64,000 nt of DNA from Candidatus Gastranaerophilales bacterium (GTDB lineage: Bacteria > Cyanobacteriota > Vampirovibrionia > Gastranaerophilales > Gastranaerophilaceae). The notes beneath the pieces were generated by a model. That model did not search any database. It was not told the origin of the DNA and was given only the letters and a program-made list of their open reading frames with translations. Made by a program: the position numbers and the translations under genes. Positions 35,901-44,347 of this stretch are shown here, one piece after another; position 1 is the first letter of the stretch; the number at the start of each line of letters is the position of its first letter. The stretch lies in assembly GCA_944323925.1 (NCBI GenBank), contig CALUUI010000008.1, positions 21,740 to 85,739 of the forward strand, given 5' to 3'.

Positions 35901-37315
35901 ATGTTACCTTTTCCATCCAATTCCATTATTGGTACCGGTCCGGTCTCAAAATATAAAATATCGTGTAGTGGGTCTACAATTGATTTTGCTGTTCTTAAAT
36001 CAACTCTATCGCTACTCTTTATTTCCATTTGAGAAATTTTATTGCCGTAGAGCTTTGTTTCTCCTTTTACGGTTACTTGTTCCTTGCCACCGGCTCCCGC
36101 TAGTACATCATAAGACACCGATTTATTTTTAAAGACAAGTTTTATAGTAGCTTTTGTATTATCGTTAGGTATCGGTTTTATAATATAACCGTTTTTGATT
36201 ATAATATCACCCGTAATATCCGGTTCAGGAAAAGTTCCTGTTATCAATAAGTTACCACTTGCATCTGCGTGTAACGGATATTTCTTTAAATACCCTAAAT
36301 GTATATCAGGACTGTTTAATGCGGGTAAGGCTTTTATTATACTCGCCGTTTTGGATTCATCTAAGCAAGTGTTGATATATACGTGCGGATGTTTTGAGTT
36401 GTAGTTTGAAACTTTAATATCTGCTTTTGCATTAATATCATCTGAGATTAATTGAGCGTTACTTAAATTGATTATATCTTCACTAATGTTAAAATCGCTT
36501 TTTATATTTACGTCATTTGGAAGGATTATAGATTTTGAACTGTTTTTAAATAAAATAGCTATGTCTTTAAGTTGTAAATTAAATTTTTTGTTATGAGCAT
36601 TAAAATCTATAATCCCTATAACAGATGTAATATCTTGAGGTAAGTACTTATTAAAATATCCGTTAAAATATTTGAGATCTAAATTATTAATTTCTATATC
36701 ACTTGAAGGTGATGAAATATTTTGCTTTTGCGGAATATAAATATTAGTTTTAATTGTTGAGTTATAATTTCCTGCTCTGATAGCAGCATTTAACTTAATA
36801 TTTTTAACATTTTTATTATTTGAAAAAGAAAGATTTTCCCCCGAAATAATAAGACCTTGTTCGTTTTGCGCTTGTGCTATTTTAAAGTTAAACTCTTTTA
36901 TATCAATATAGTTGGAGTTCAAAGTAATATTTTTAAGATATTTTAATGATTTTTTATCCTTAAAAATTTTTTCATCAATGTAGATGTCGGCATTACATTT
37001 ATTGATTTTTACATTATTTACATGTACTTTCCCAATGAATAAAGGTAGTGCTGAAACTTTTATTTGAGGAGAAACTAATTTAATAATCTCGTTATCAAGA
37101 GGATTTTTAATCTTGATTTTATCAGCCTTTAAATAGTAATAGGGTAAAAAGCCAGTATTAATATACAGATTATCTTCAATTATTTTATATCCAAACTCTT
37201 TTTCTATTGCATTAATAAGAATAGGCTTGATTTTTTGAGCAAGAATAGGAACCCCTGCAAGCCATAGTGTATAAAAGCATATTATGATAATGAATATTGT
37301 GATAACTTTTTTCAT
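32972..37315 (-). CDS. AsmA/TamB/YhdP-like envelope protein
   Basis: At 1447 residues, with one N-terminal membrane helix (VITIFIIIICFYTLWLAGVPIL), then some 1300 residues of repeating beta strands, this has the layout of AsmA-like proteins that bridge the envelope and carry phospholipids. Repeated phrases such as KGNADIKVSG, FNGSYKGKLNN and ISGDFSYNL are typical. The C-terminal segment from about 1290 has an AsmA-C-like IINDLSINSIIDL and GLLSKNIKTPLGAIGN section. Its presence implies a diderm envelope. It ends 10 bases from the aminotransferase frame and starts 36 bases downstream of a thioredoxin-fold gene. Confidence 0.85.
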   Translation of the reverse strand: MKKVITIFIIIICFYTLWLAGVPILAQKIKPILINAIEKEFGYKIIEDNLYINTGFLPYYYLKADKIKIKNPLDNEIIKLVSPQIKVSALPLFIGKVHVNNVKINKCNADIYIDEKIFKDKKSLKYLKNITLNSNYIDIKEFNFKIAQAQNEQGLIISGENLSFSNNKNVKNIKLNAAIRAGNYNSTIKTNIYIPQKQNISSPSSDIEINNLDLKYFNGYFNKYLPQDITSVIGIIDFNAHNKKFNLQLKDIAILFKNSSKSIILPNDVNIKSDFNISEDIINLSNAQLISDDINAKADIKVSNYNSKHPHVYINTCLDESKTASIIKALPALNSPDIHLGYLKKYPLHADASGNLLITGTFPEPDITGDIIIKNGYIIKPIPNDNTKATIKLVFKNKSVSYDVLAGAGGKEQVTVKGETKLYGNKISQMEIKSSDRVDLRTAKSIVDPLHDILYFETGPVPIMELDGKGNIDIKVSGNHASPHVWGKMNFYDANASFNELKGLVLTNTYGVINFDDQNVNFKTTKAFLDGKNAQIQGRCNLFGKTEINFFAKDFNLQKGLNAIKTSPMLKDIKSILPPINNIKGSADFNLDITGDIPDINKIELNKNLFVKGSLNLKNVIAGVNDFCITNINGLINFSGTDVDIKATSKINNSIININGDIKNNLANIKASSQNLNLDDILHNSALKGLTDNNYITFNGSYKGKLNNIEYDKINLDAHISKPNRTSPIAFSSGSIYVKNGTCTINKLKGTITQNPFEMEGKITHLGRKNQNINASIKLNNASLSTINLIREFYLIPNDTKELLRKLDFKTGKTNINFKIVNNYPYTNIVLNDVEANYIPLNMPLKIINGGIELKNNRVYVDKMNTLADDMPIFLNGSISNIYKKPDLNIYLNSVPKQTFIDKYINKNMLYPLKVKGDIIYSANIKGPLDNYNITANAKIGEKASVYYLGATLGDGENQTILEFDGDIIKNSSIKINNFAYNKSVLSQNNKSNLINFLKMSGQVRLINNEPHFNNLLIKTENPTDARIFNIIFKKPNIKQGLFTSDLRINGKLSDLKILGDFHIFDINVPLLQTVLKDITLKFQPTTIKISSKGEIFSNEISLVADAENRLRPPFKIRNGLLHFKKLDFNSAIKDLKQLEINKPKQASSNNKPITDLTALIIERLDLKADDVLIKGVSAKNLKTVISLSDKMNFSLSNYNAEIANGYLSGDFSYNLLSNRTSLILNAEDIDANNLSEMLFDLSNQMYGSLRGTATLSCNGSSNKACMSTVQGSVAFNVSDGKMPKLGSLEYLLKAGNLIKGGITDLSINSIIDLVTPLKTGEFSNIYGNIKINNGIAEDIKILTRGENLNLYVKGNYNLSTSNAHMYVFGLLSKNIKTPLGAIGNMSLNTLFNLIPGVTLDEKSPFINDINKIPGIELSKNNYRKFIAEIIGDISGDNYVKSFEWIN

Positions 37316-37351
37316 ATTATTATCATAATTATATTACAAAAAGAAAGGTTA

Positions 37352-37735
37352 TTAACGAGCAAATCGTTTAAGTTTTTTTGCCATGCATTGGTAATCACTT
37401 GCACAAGAATTATCAATTAATTGGTTAAATCTACCACCTTGTTTTCCGATAATAACCATTGGAACATTTTTAACAATGATGTATCCATTAAAAAGTGCAG
37501 CGGCTTCTTCGTCGTTTAGATTAACTCTTATAAAGCTATAGTTTGTGAACTTTGGTTGTAATTTTTTCATATTGTTATAGATGGAATCAAAGTCACTCCA
37601 ACTAGTGTATACTAATAAGGCAAAAGGCTTATCAGAGGATAAGGCTTGGCTAAGTCCCGCAGCTTTAGCAATAGATAAAGCCCCAAACATAGCTATAATA
37701 ACAACCAAACATAAAACTTTAGTAAATCTCTTCAT
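37352..37735 (-). CDS. Exported thioredoxin-fold protein lacking CXXC
   Basis: The 127-residue protein has a signal peptide (TKVLCLVVIIAMFGALSIAKA) and a thioredoxin-like sequence: FALLVYTSWSDFDSIYNN replaces the usual CxxC turn, then FIRVNLNDEEAAALFNGY and VKNVPMVIIGKQGGR with the cis-Pro. Two Cys near the C-terminus (ASDYQC) may form a separate disulfide. Redox catalysis by the normal mechanism is impossible, so binding or structural use is more likely. It sits 36 bases before the AsmA-like gene and may be in its operon. Confidence 0.75.
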   Translation of the reverse strand: MKRFTKVLCLVVIIAMFGALSIAKAAGLSQALSSDKPFALLVYTSWSDFDSIYNNMKKLQPKFTNYSFIRVNLNDEEAAALFNGYIIVKNVPMVIIGKQGGRFNQLIDNSCASDYQCMAKKLKRFAR

Positions 37736-37784
37736 AGTTGTTATTGTAACAATTTACTTAAATGGTGTCAAGGAAAGTAACTAT

Positions 37785-37813
37785 TTGAATGTTTTTACGT
37801 TCTGGATTATAAT
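37785..37813 (+). promoter_or_regulatory. Promoter of the alpha/beta hydrolase gene
   Basis: TTGAAT, 17 bases, TATAAT, then six bases and the ATG. Spacing is ideal, and the predicted start site is at the start codon. Confidence 0.75.
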
Positions 37814-37819
37814 AGTTGT

Positions 37820-38593
37820 ATGTTATTGAAAATAAAGAATATTTTAATTGTATTAGGTGTATTCGTAATGTTTATGTTTCAACAGGTACAAGCAGCCAAA
37901 AAGCCTGTTGAAGTAGAATGTGAAGTAAAAGACGGTAGTTTAATTGTAGCGGATGTATATTATCCAAATGTAAAGAAACCGAAATATGCGACTGTGGTAT
38001 TATTACATTCGCTTGGTTACAGTTCTGCTCGATGGTCAGATTTTGCCGCCTCAATAGCGGATTCCGGATATCTTGTTGTAGCTATTGATTTTAGAGGTCA
38101 TGGCAGAAGTGTTTATAACTCAAAATTAGTGCGAAATTCTTGGTCAAATTATAAACTGTCAGTCTTTAAAAAATACCCTAAAGATGTGTTAGAAGTTTTG
38201 TCAAGAGTAAAAGAAGAACATCCTGCGGCATCATTTGATGATTGGGCAATAGTTGGAGCAGATATCGGAGCGAATACAGCGGTTTTAGTTGCTGAAAAAG
38301 CCAAAGTTAAACCTAAAACACTTGTTTTAATTTCACCCCACGAATCGTATAAAGGGTTATTTATTCCTATTTCTATAGTTAATATAGGAAAAGTTCCTAT
38401 GCTTACTATCTCTAGTGATAATGATCCAACTTGCGTTAAATCTCAAATCAATTTGCAAAAATATGCTCAATCAGACTTTGTTATAGCAAACTATAAAACA
38501 AATATAACTGGGATGTTAATATTAAATGCAAATCCATCAATACCTGCGCTTATTATAAATTGGCTAGAAGGTCATGTTGCACAATATAAATAA
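37820..38593 (+). CDS. Exported alpha/beta hydrolase-fold protein with altered active site
   Basis: A 257-residue protein with a signal peptide (IKNILIVLGVFVMFMFQQVQA). The fold is clear: ATVVLLHSLGYSSARW gives the oxyanion strand and VVAIDFRGHGRS is typical. The nucleophile elbow reads VGADIGANTA, with Asp148 where most have Ser, and the late catalytic His is missing where TNITGMLI replaces the usual xHG. It might use Asp as in haloalkane dehalogenases, or be a non-catalytic relative. It is divergently placed from the thioredoxin-fold gene. Confidence 0.8.
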   Translation: MLLKIKNILIVLGVFVMFMFQQVQAAKKPVEVECEVKDGSLIVADVYYPNVKKPKYATVVLLHSLGYSSARWSDFAASIADSGYLVVAIDFRGHGRSVYNSKLVRNSWSNYKLSVFKKYPKDVLEVLSRVKEEHPAASFDDWAIVGADIGANTAVLVAEKAKVKPKTLVLISPHESYKGLFIPISIVNIGKVPMLTISSDNDPTCVKSQINLQKYAQSDFVIANYKTNITGMLILNANPSIPALIINWLEGHVAQYK

Positions 38594-38674
38594 AAATAGC
38601 AACAAGGGTTTAAAAATATTATAAACATGATATAATGAGTATATATAATAGTAATTTGTATAGAAAGGATTTTT

Positions 38675-39067
38675 ATGAGTTCAGATATGTCAGTAGGGGC
38701 AATGAATTTGGGCTTTATTCAGTCTGCGGCATCAACGGCTTCAAATATTCAGAAATCTTCAGCAGGTACTCAACAAAGTAATGATACAGAAGCCGTGTAT
38801 GCAAAAGAAGGTGATTCTAAATATGATGAAGCGATGGATGAAAATGCAGACGGTGTAATTACTTATGAAGAATACTTGACCTATGTTCAAGAGAATTTAG
38901 CAAATTCTGCCAAAGCAGAGGTTCCATCAAGTGCATCAGTAAGTGTAAAAACAGATGATGCCGGAAATGTTCAGGCGGTTAGTGCAGGCAAAGCGCTTTC
39001 TGCATATTCAAATGCAGCTCAAGGCGTTAACGGGTTAAACCGTGCTGTTATAACAGGTGAGTCATAG
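38675..39067 (+). CDS. Small EF-hand-containing protein
   Basis: The 130-residue protein is Ala/Ser-rich and has a complete EF-hand loop at residues 55-66, DENADGVITYEE, with Asp/Asn/Asp/Gly/Ile/Glu in all calcium-binding positions, followed by helix YLTYVQENL. There is no signal peptide. AGAAAGGA precedes the ATG, and a strong terminator follows. I do not recognise a family; the N-terminus MNLGFIQSAASTASN resembles export signals of flagellar-type substrates only loosely. Confidence 0.75.
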   Translation: MSSDMSVGAMNLGFIQSAASTASNIQKSSAGTQQSNDTEAVYAKEGDSKYDEAMDENADGVITYEEYLTYVQENLANSAKAEVPSSASVSVKTDDAGNVQAVSAGKALSAYSNAAQGVNGLNRAVITGES

Positions 39068-39088
39068 TTGATTTTAATTTATAAAGAT

Positions 39089-39118
39089 AAAAAGAACACC
39101 TTTAAAGGTGTTCTTTTT
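39089..39118. terminator. Bidirectional terminator between EF-hand gene and UDG gene
   Basis: A perfect palindrome with arms AAAAAGAACACCTTT, lying between two convergent genes. Confidence 0.9.
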
Positions 39119-39135
39119 AGTTATAGATATTTCAA

Positions 39136-39732
39136 TTAACTATTTATAATTTCTTTTATTTTTTTAAGGTCTTTAAGCATCAAATCTCTTGGTTCACCAG
39201 GTTCGGTAGAGTGTTTTCTAAGAAGAAATGAAGGGTGAAAAACAGTTATAGCATTATACTTTCTCCCCAGAACCTCTATATCTAATAATTCACCACGAAT
39301 TTTAGATATTGGAGTTTTAGTATCAACAAAAGATTTAAGTGCCGTTGCGCCACAGAATATAATAATTTTCGGATTAATAATATTTATTTGTTTTAAAAGA
39401 TAAGATTCGCATTGTTTTTTCTCATCTTTTTCCGGAACTCTATTTTTAGGCGGTCTGCATTTTACAGTATTTATTATATACAAATCTTTTTCTCTCGATA
39501 TCCCAGCCTTTTCAAGGAATTCGTTAAGCAGCTTTCCTGCTCTGCCAACAAACGGAGTTCCTGTTAAATCTTCATTTTCTCCAGGGGCTTCTCCTATTAA
39601 AACAGCTTTTGCAGTTTCAGGATTCCCGTCTGAAAAAACAATATTTGTTCTTGTCTTTCCAAGTTCGCATTTTTGGCAATTTAAACATTCTTCTCTTATT
39701 TCATTTAATTGACTAATTTTTGTCTTTTCCAT
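39136..39732 (-). CDS. Type-4 uracil-DNA glycosylase family protein (copy 1)
   Basis: A 198-residue protein, starting at MEKTKIS because GGTTGGA lies just before that ATG. It has CLNCQKCELGKTR with Cys for the [4Fe-4S] cluster, then LIGEAPGENEDLTGTPFVG (catalytic loop), TVKCRPPKNR and a Cys in KKQCESYL, then FHPSFLLR as the second catalytic loop. Family 4 enzymes remove uracil from DNA. A second family member lies at 47965. Its 5' end overlaps the symporter gene by about 20 bases. Confidence 0.9.
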   Translation of the reverse strand: MEKTKISQLNEIREECLNCQKCELGKTRTNIVFSDGNPETAKAVLIGEAPGENEDLTGTPFVGRAGKLLNEFLEKAGISREKDLYIINTVKCRPPKNRVPEKDEKKQCESYLLKQINIINPKIIIFCGATALKSFVDTKTPISKIRGELLDIEVLGRKYNAITVFHPSFLLRKHSTEPGEPRDLMLKDLKKIKEIINS

Positions 39733-41176
39733 ATATTCCAACCCCATATCTTATACAATAGCGTTTTAATTCCTTCATTATGACATTAGAAAGCATAAAC
39801 ACGGCAATAAGATTCGGCACTGCAAGGAACAGAGTAACAGCATCCGATAAATTTATAATACTCTTGAAGTTCATAGCCGAACCGGCAATAATAAACAAGC
39901 AATAAATAATTTGAAATAATTGAGTTTTCCATTTTTCGTTACCAAACAGAAAATTCCAAGCCTTCAAACCATAATATGATCCGCATAGCATAGTGGAGAG
40001 AACAAAACAACTTGCCATAAAAGTTAGTAAAACAGGGAAAAATGGGAAAGCTGTTCCAAAAGCCTTTGAAGTTAATTCAATCCCTGCAATTCCCGAAACG
40101 TTAAGATACTCTTTTGAAACCACAATAACAAAAGCAGTAGCAACGCCAACAATAACAGTATCTACAAACGGTTGCAGCATAGATATAAACGCTTGCTTAA
40201 CAGGCTTAGAAGTATTAACGGCAGAAAATGCAATCGGAGCCGTTCCGAGTCCAGATTCATTTGCAAACATTGCACGCCTAAATCCCCATAACAGACAGGC
40301 AAACATTCCACCTTCTAATGCTCTCGGTTTAAATGCTTCTACAATTATTAAATTAATTGTTTCGCACAGATGATGGAGATTCATAATAACGACAACCAAA
40401 GCACTTATAACATATAAAGAGCACATAACAGGCGTAACTCTTGATGTGAATTTCCCAATAGCTTTTATTCCGCCAATAATAGTCAGCCAAGTGATAATAG
40501 CAACAATAGTACCTAAAACCCAACCGTTATTAGAAAAGAAACTGTTTGTACCGCCTGTTACTTCAGTAATTTGAGCAGTCATAGCATTAATCTGAAACAG
40601 ATTCCAGCCGCCAATCATAGCAAATACGCAGCATATTGCATAAATTTTAGCTAAATGTGGAGCAATTGGAGCAAGAAAAGTCTTTTTTAACCCTCTTGCT
40701 ATATAATACATAGGACCGCCTGATACGGTATTGTCGGGATTAAGTTGCCTAAATTTGACACCAAGCAGTACTTCAGAGAATTTAAGCGCCATGGATAGAA
40801 TTCCTGCTAAAATCATCCAGAATATAACCCCAGGCCCCCCAATAGAAACAGCGGCTGCGGAGCCTGCTACATTTCCGATTCCTGCGGAGGCAGAAATTGT
40901 TGCACTAAGAGCTTGAAATGAAGATAATTCACCACGCTTTTTTCTCTCATAATTATCGTTATGCTTATAGTTATTAGTTATTAGCTCAATAGAGTGTTTT
41001 ATCCCCCAAAAACCTATAAATCTTGTCCTGATAGTAAAATAAACAGCTGCAAAAATAAGTAATGCAACTAACAACTCTATTTTTACTCCATTAATTGTAA
41101 CAGAGTAGAAAATAATTCCTGAAATTTTATCGGCAATCGGAGATAAAAAACTATCTATAACGGCATCTAAATTCAT
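39713..41176 (-). CDS. Alanine/glycine:cation symporter family protein
   Basis: The 487-residue membrane transporter has about ten helices and the AGCS signature: SFQALSATISASAGIGNVAGSAAAVSI (written here in part), GGPGVIFWM and GGPMYYIARGLKK, with ANESGLGTAPIAFSA near 305. These carriers move alanine or glycine with Na+ or H+. Length is normal. It starts at ATG 41176. Its 3' end overlaps the glycosylase start, so they may be co-transcribed, without functional link. Confidence 0.93.
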   Translation of the reverse strand: MNLDAVIDSFLSPIADKISGIIFYSVTINGVKIELLVALLIFAAVYFTIRTRFIGFWGIKHSIELITNNYKHNDNYERKKRGELSSFQALSATISASAGIGNVAGSAAAVSIGGPGVIFWMILAGILSMALKFSEVLLGVKFRQLNPDNTVSGGPMYYIARGLKKTFLAPIAPHLAKIYAICCVFAMIGGWNLFQINAMTAQITEVTGGTNSFFSNNGWVLGTIVAIITWLTIIGGIKAIGKFTSRVTPVMCSLYVISALVVVIMNLHHLCETINLIIVEAFKPRALEGGMFACLLWGFRRAMFANESGLGTAPIAFSAVNTSKPVKQAFISMLQPFVDTVIVGVATAFVIVVSKEYLNVSGIAGIELTSKAFGTAFPFFPVLLTFMASCFVLSTMLCGSYYGLKAWNFLFGNEKWKTQLFQIIYCLFIIAGSAMNFKSIINLSDAVTLFLAVPNLIAVFMLSNVIMKELKRYCIRYGVGIYGKDKN

Positions 41177-41286
41177 ATAATGATTTTACAATAAACATGT
41201 TTAATATAAAAAACAGATATTGATTTTTGTAAACATTGACCCATCGCTTTAATACAGTTATAATATAACAGTGTGGAGGAACGTAT

Positions 41287-41625
41287 ATGAATCGTCGCTG
41301 GTATGATGAACACGAAGAAACACCTAAAACTATCGAGTTATTAAAAAAACTTGATAATAGAACTATGAAATTATTATCCAAAGATTTGTCAACGATAGTA
41401 AAACAAATAAAAGAGCTGAGAGAAGAATCAAAAAAAGAAGATGAAGATGAAGAAATAAGTTTAGGAATTCAGCGTGTTCTTGGGCTTTACCAAAGTGAAA
41501 ACGCAAGAAGGTGGTATGATAAAAAGCCTGAAATAAATTATGCAATGCGTTCAATGTCGACTCTGCAAAAGGAGGATTTTTACAATATAATGGAAGGACT
41601 TCACGTTACACTTTCTTCCAGATAA
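41287..41625 (+). CDS. Hypothetical protein before ruvB
   Basis: A 112-residue, charged, helical protein with RRWYDEHEETPKTIELL at the start and a repeated RRWYD near 75, and an acidic KKEDEDEE run in the middle. It has a good GGAGG site, a TATAAT-type -10 box about 30 bases upstream and lies 7 bases before ruvB, so it leads this operon. I do not recognise a family; a small helical adaptor is possible. Confidence 0.75.
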   Translation: MNRRWYDEHEETPKTIELLKKLDNRTMKLLSKDLSTIVKQIKELREESKKEDEDEEISLGIQRVLGLYQSENARRWYDKKPEINYAMRSMSTLQKEDFYNIMEGLHVTLSSR

Positions 41626-41632
41626 AGGTATT

Positions 41633-42700
41633 ATGGCTATTTTTTCTGATGATACGGTTTATAATGAGAAGCCGAAAAAATCTAAAAACCCTATAACACA
41701 ATCAAGCAGCATTGAGTACGATAAAACCTTTGAAAACTCAATACGCCCCAAAACTTTTGATGATTATATCGGTCAAAGTGCACTTCTTGAGACCTTAAAA
41801 ATAAGTATAGAAGCTGCAAAAAAGAGAAATACCCCGCTTGATCATATGTTATTTTACGGTCCTCCTGGGCTTGGAAAAACTACTCTTGCAGGAGTTATAG
41901 CGGAACAGATGGGGGCAAATATAAAAATTACTTCTGCACCTGCTCTTGAAAGACCGAGAGATATTATCGGTATTTTAATGTCACTAACTGACGGAGAAAT
42001 TTTATTTATTGATGAAATTCACAGGATGAATAAAGTTTCTGAAGAAATTTTATATCCTGCAATGGAGGATTTTTTCCTCGATATGACAACAGGAAAAAGC
42101 CAAACTGTTAAAACGATGCGAATTCCGCTGCCGAAATTTACACTAATCGGTGCAACCACAAAGGCGGGGGAGCTTTCAAGTCCGCTAAGAGACAGATTTG
42201 GTATCATTAAGCGTTTAGAATTTTATACAATAGAAGAATTATCAAAGGTTGTTAAACGTACAGCGAAGCTCTTAAATATTGAAATAACTGATGATGGGGC
42301 GATTTCTATTGCTAGACGCTCAAGAGGTACTCCAAGAATTGCTAACCGTCTGGTTAAGCGTGTTAGTGATTTTGCGATTGTTAAGTATGATGGAATTATT
42401 AATCAAGAGGTTGCAGAAACATCTTTGAACACTCTTAAAATTGATGAATTTGGTCTTGATACAACTGATAGAAATTTGTTAAAACTGATTATTGAAAAAT
42501 ACGATGGCGGGCCTGTCGGAATAGAAACATTGGCAGCGGCGCTAAGTGAAGATGTAAGAACGCTTGAAGATGTCTGTGAACCATATTTACTCCAGTCCGG
42601 ATTATTACAGAGAACTCCGAGAGGTAGAAAAGTTTCTCCTGAAGGCTACAGGCATCTTGGAATTAAAAATGTTTCTATTCAAGGTAGTTTGTTTGATTAG
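41633..42700 (+). CDS. ruvB: Holliday junction branch migration helicase RuvB
   Basis: The 355-residue AAA+ ATPase of the RuvABC complex. Walker A GPPGLGKTTLA, Walker B LFIDEIHRMN, sensor 1 GATTKAGELSSPLRDRFG and the winged-helix segment GGPVGIETLAAALSED...EPYLLQSG are all present. It drives branch migration of Holliday junctions. The N-terminus has a 20-residue variable extension. ruvA and ruvC are not nearby. It lies in a six-gene-style operon with yibE/F. Confidence 0.98.
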   Translation: MAIFSDDTVYNEKPKKSKNPITQSSSIEYDKTFENSIRPKTFDDYIGQSALLETLKISIEAAKKRNTPLDHMLFYGPPGLGKTTLAGVIAEQMGANIKITSAPALERPRDIIGILMSLTDGEILFIDEIHRMNKVSEEILYPAMEDFFLDMTTGKSQTVKTMRIPLPKFTLIGATTKAGELSSPLRDRFGIIKRLEFYTIEELSKVVKRTAKLLNIEITDDGAISIARRSRGTPRIANRLVKRVSDFAIVKYDGIINQEVAETSLNTLKIDEFGLDTTDRNLLKLIIEKYDGGPVGIETLAAALSEDVRTLEDVCEPYLLQSGLLQRTPRGRKVSPEGYRHLGIKNVSIQGSLFD

Positions 42701-42713
42701 TTAAGAGGCATAT

Positions 42714-43844
42714 ATGAAAAAAATATTTGTTTTGTTATCAGTATTTATATTGTTTTTGCTTGGATGTAGTGTAAATGCTAAAGAAATGTATACACTTGGA
42801 AGGGCGGTTGATATTAAGTATGAAGATATTTCATTAGGCGCTGAAACTCCGCAAGTAAAGCAAATTATAGATGTAAAAGTTTTAAACGGAGAAGACAAGG
42901 GAAAAGTCTTTAAGTTAGAAAATATTATAGGCTCAAACCCATATTATGATATTCATGTTCACCTGAATGATAAAGTATTATTACATACGGAAGAAGAAAA
43001 CGGGAATGTAGAATATTTCATTTCGGATTTATTTAGAATGAATGTTCTTTATGCACTTGCTGCAATATTTTCAATTCTTGTACTGGTAATAGGCAGAAAA
43101 AAAGGTTTATATAGTCTTGTGGCAATAGCAATTACCGTACTTATGATATTTTACGTTCTTTCTCCCATGATATTAGCAGGTATAAGTCCGCTGTTTTCAA
43201 CAATCATTATTTGTCTTTTATCAACAGTTGCAACAATGTATCTTGTAGGCGGCGTTAATAAAAAGAGTACATCAGCGACTTTAGGAACTGTATTATCGCT
43301 TGTTGTAGCGGGAGTTACAGCTCTTTTAACCATAAAATTTGCAAAGCTGACCGGTTTTAGTGATGAAACGACTTTATATCTTTATTCTGCTCATCCGGAG
43401 CTTGATTTCACTTCTATAACAGCTTCAATAATTATTCTTGCTGCATTAGGCGCGGTTATGGATATAGCAATGTCTATTGCTAGTACAATTAATGAGATTT
43501 ATGCTACAGATAATACATTATCTGTTAGAGAGTTATTTAGAGCTGGCATGAATGTTGGCAGAGATATCATTGGTACAATGGCAAACACATTAATACTGGT
43601 TTATATGGGCGGAGCGTTGCCGCTATTACTTCTTGCAAGCGGTATTGATGCGTTTAAATTTTTTAACTTAAATACTGTTGTTACGGAAATTTCTTCTGCT
43701 ATTATTGGAAGTATAGCTTTATTAATTTGTGTTCCGATAACTGCAATTATTTCAGCTAAATTAATTAAAATGTCTGGTGAAAAACAGAATAATAGTGATA
43801 TAATAGATGTAGAAAATATTTTAAAAGGTAAAAATCAACAATGA
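42714..43844 (+). CDS. YibE/F family membrane protein
   Basis: A 376-residue protein with a signal-type N-terminus (IFVLLSVFILFLLGCSVNA), a soluble segment of about 95 residues, then seven or so membrane helices. DFTSITASIIILAALGAVMDIAMSIAS (partly shown) and the NVGRDIIGTMANTLILVYMGG motif are diagnostic of YibE/F. Role in the family is unknown, presumably transport. Cys18 in GCSVNAKE could be lipidated, but the sequence LFLLGC fits a lipobox only loosely. The next gene overlaps by 4 bases. Confidence 0.9.
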   Translation: MKKIFVLLSVFILFLLGCSVNAKEMYTLGRAVDIKYEDISLGAETPQVKQIIDVKVLNGEDKGKVFKLENIIGSNPYYDIHVHLNDKVLLHTEEENGNVEYFISDLFRMNVLYALAAIFSILVLVIGRKKGLYSLVAIAITVLMIFYVLSPMILAGISPLFSTIIICLLSTVATMYLVGGVNKKSTSATLGTVLSLVVAGVTALLTIKFAKLTGFSDETTLYLYSAHPELDFTSITASIIILAALGAVMDIAMSIASTINEIYATDNTLSVRELFRAGMNVGRDIIGTMANTLILVYMGGALPLLLLASGIDAFKFFNLNTVVTEISSAIIGSIALLICVPITAIISAKLIKMSGEKQNNSDIIDVENILKGKNQQ

Positions 43845-44347
43845 TAGAAATGAAAGTAATGGGTATAGCCCTGGATACAAGAACAGGATCACCAATTGTA
43901 GTCCTTCACGATTTAGAAAATAGAAAAGCACTTCCTATTTGGATAGGCTCAGCAGAAGCAAGCGCTATTATCAGAAAAATAGAGAATTTAGGTGTTGTAA
44001 GACCTATGACTCACGATTTAATTTGTTCAATCATTGATAAAACAGGTTATACTCTAGACAGAATTGAAATTAATAACGTAGAGAAAGAAACATATTATGC
44101 AACACTATATCTTAAAAAAGATGATGAAGAAATAGAAATAGATGCTCGTCCAAGTGATGCTATAGCGGTAGCTATGCGTATGGATGCTCCAATCTTTGTT
44201 ACTGCGAATGTGTTAATGGATGGCTCAGTTTCTACGGATGCTCAAAAAGATGAGGAAGAGGCAAAAGAGTTTAAAGATTTTATCCAAAGTATTAAGCCTT
44301 CTGATTTTGAAAAATTATTAAAACATAATAAGGAAACAGATCAGTAG
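43841..44347 (+). CDS. DUF151 bifunctional nuclease family protein
   Basis: The 168-residue protein has the BFN domain: VMGIALDTRTGSPIVVLHDLE, LPIWIGSAEASAI, RPMTHDLICSII and DARPSDAIAVAMR. Members have DNase/RNase activity and occur in cyanobacteria and plants. The C-terminal 40 residues form a charged helical extension. It begins inside the YibE/F gene (ATGA overlap) and is followed with no gap by a NifX-like gene. Confidence 0.93.
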   Translation: MIEMKVMGIALDTRTGSPIVVLHDLENRKALPIWIGSAEASAIIRKIENLGVVRPMTHDLICSIIDKTGYTLDRIEINNVEKETYYATLYLKKDDEEIEIDARPSDAIAVAMRMDAPIFVTANVLMDGSVSTDAQKDEEEAKEFKDFIQSIKPSDFEKLLKHNKETDQ

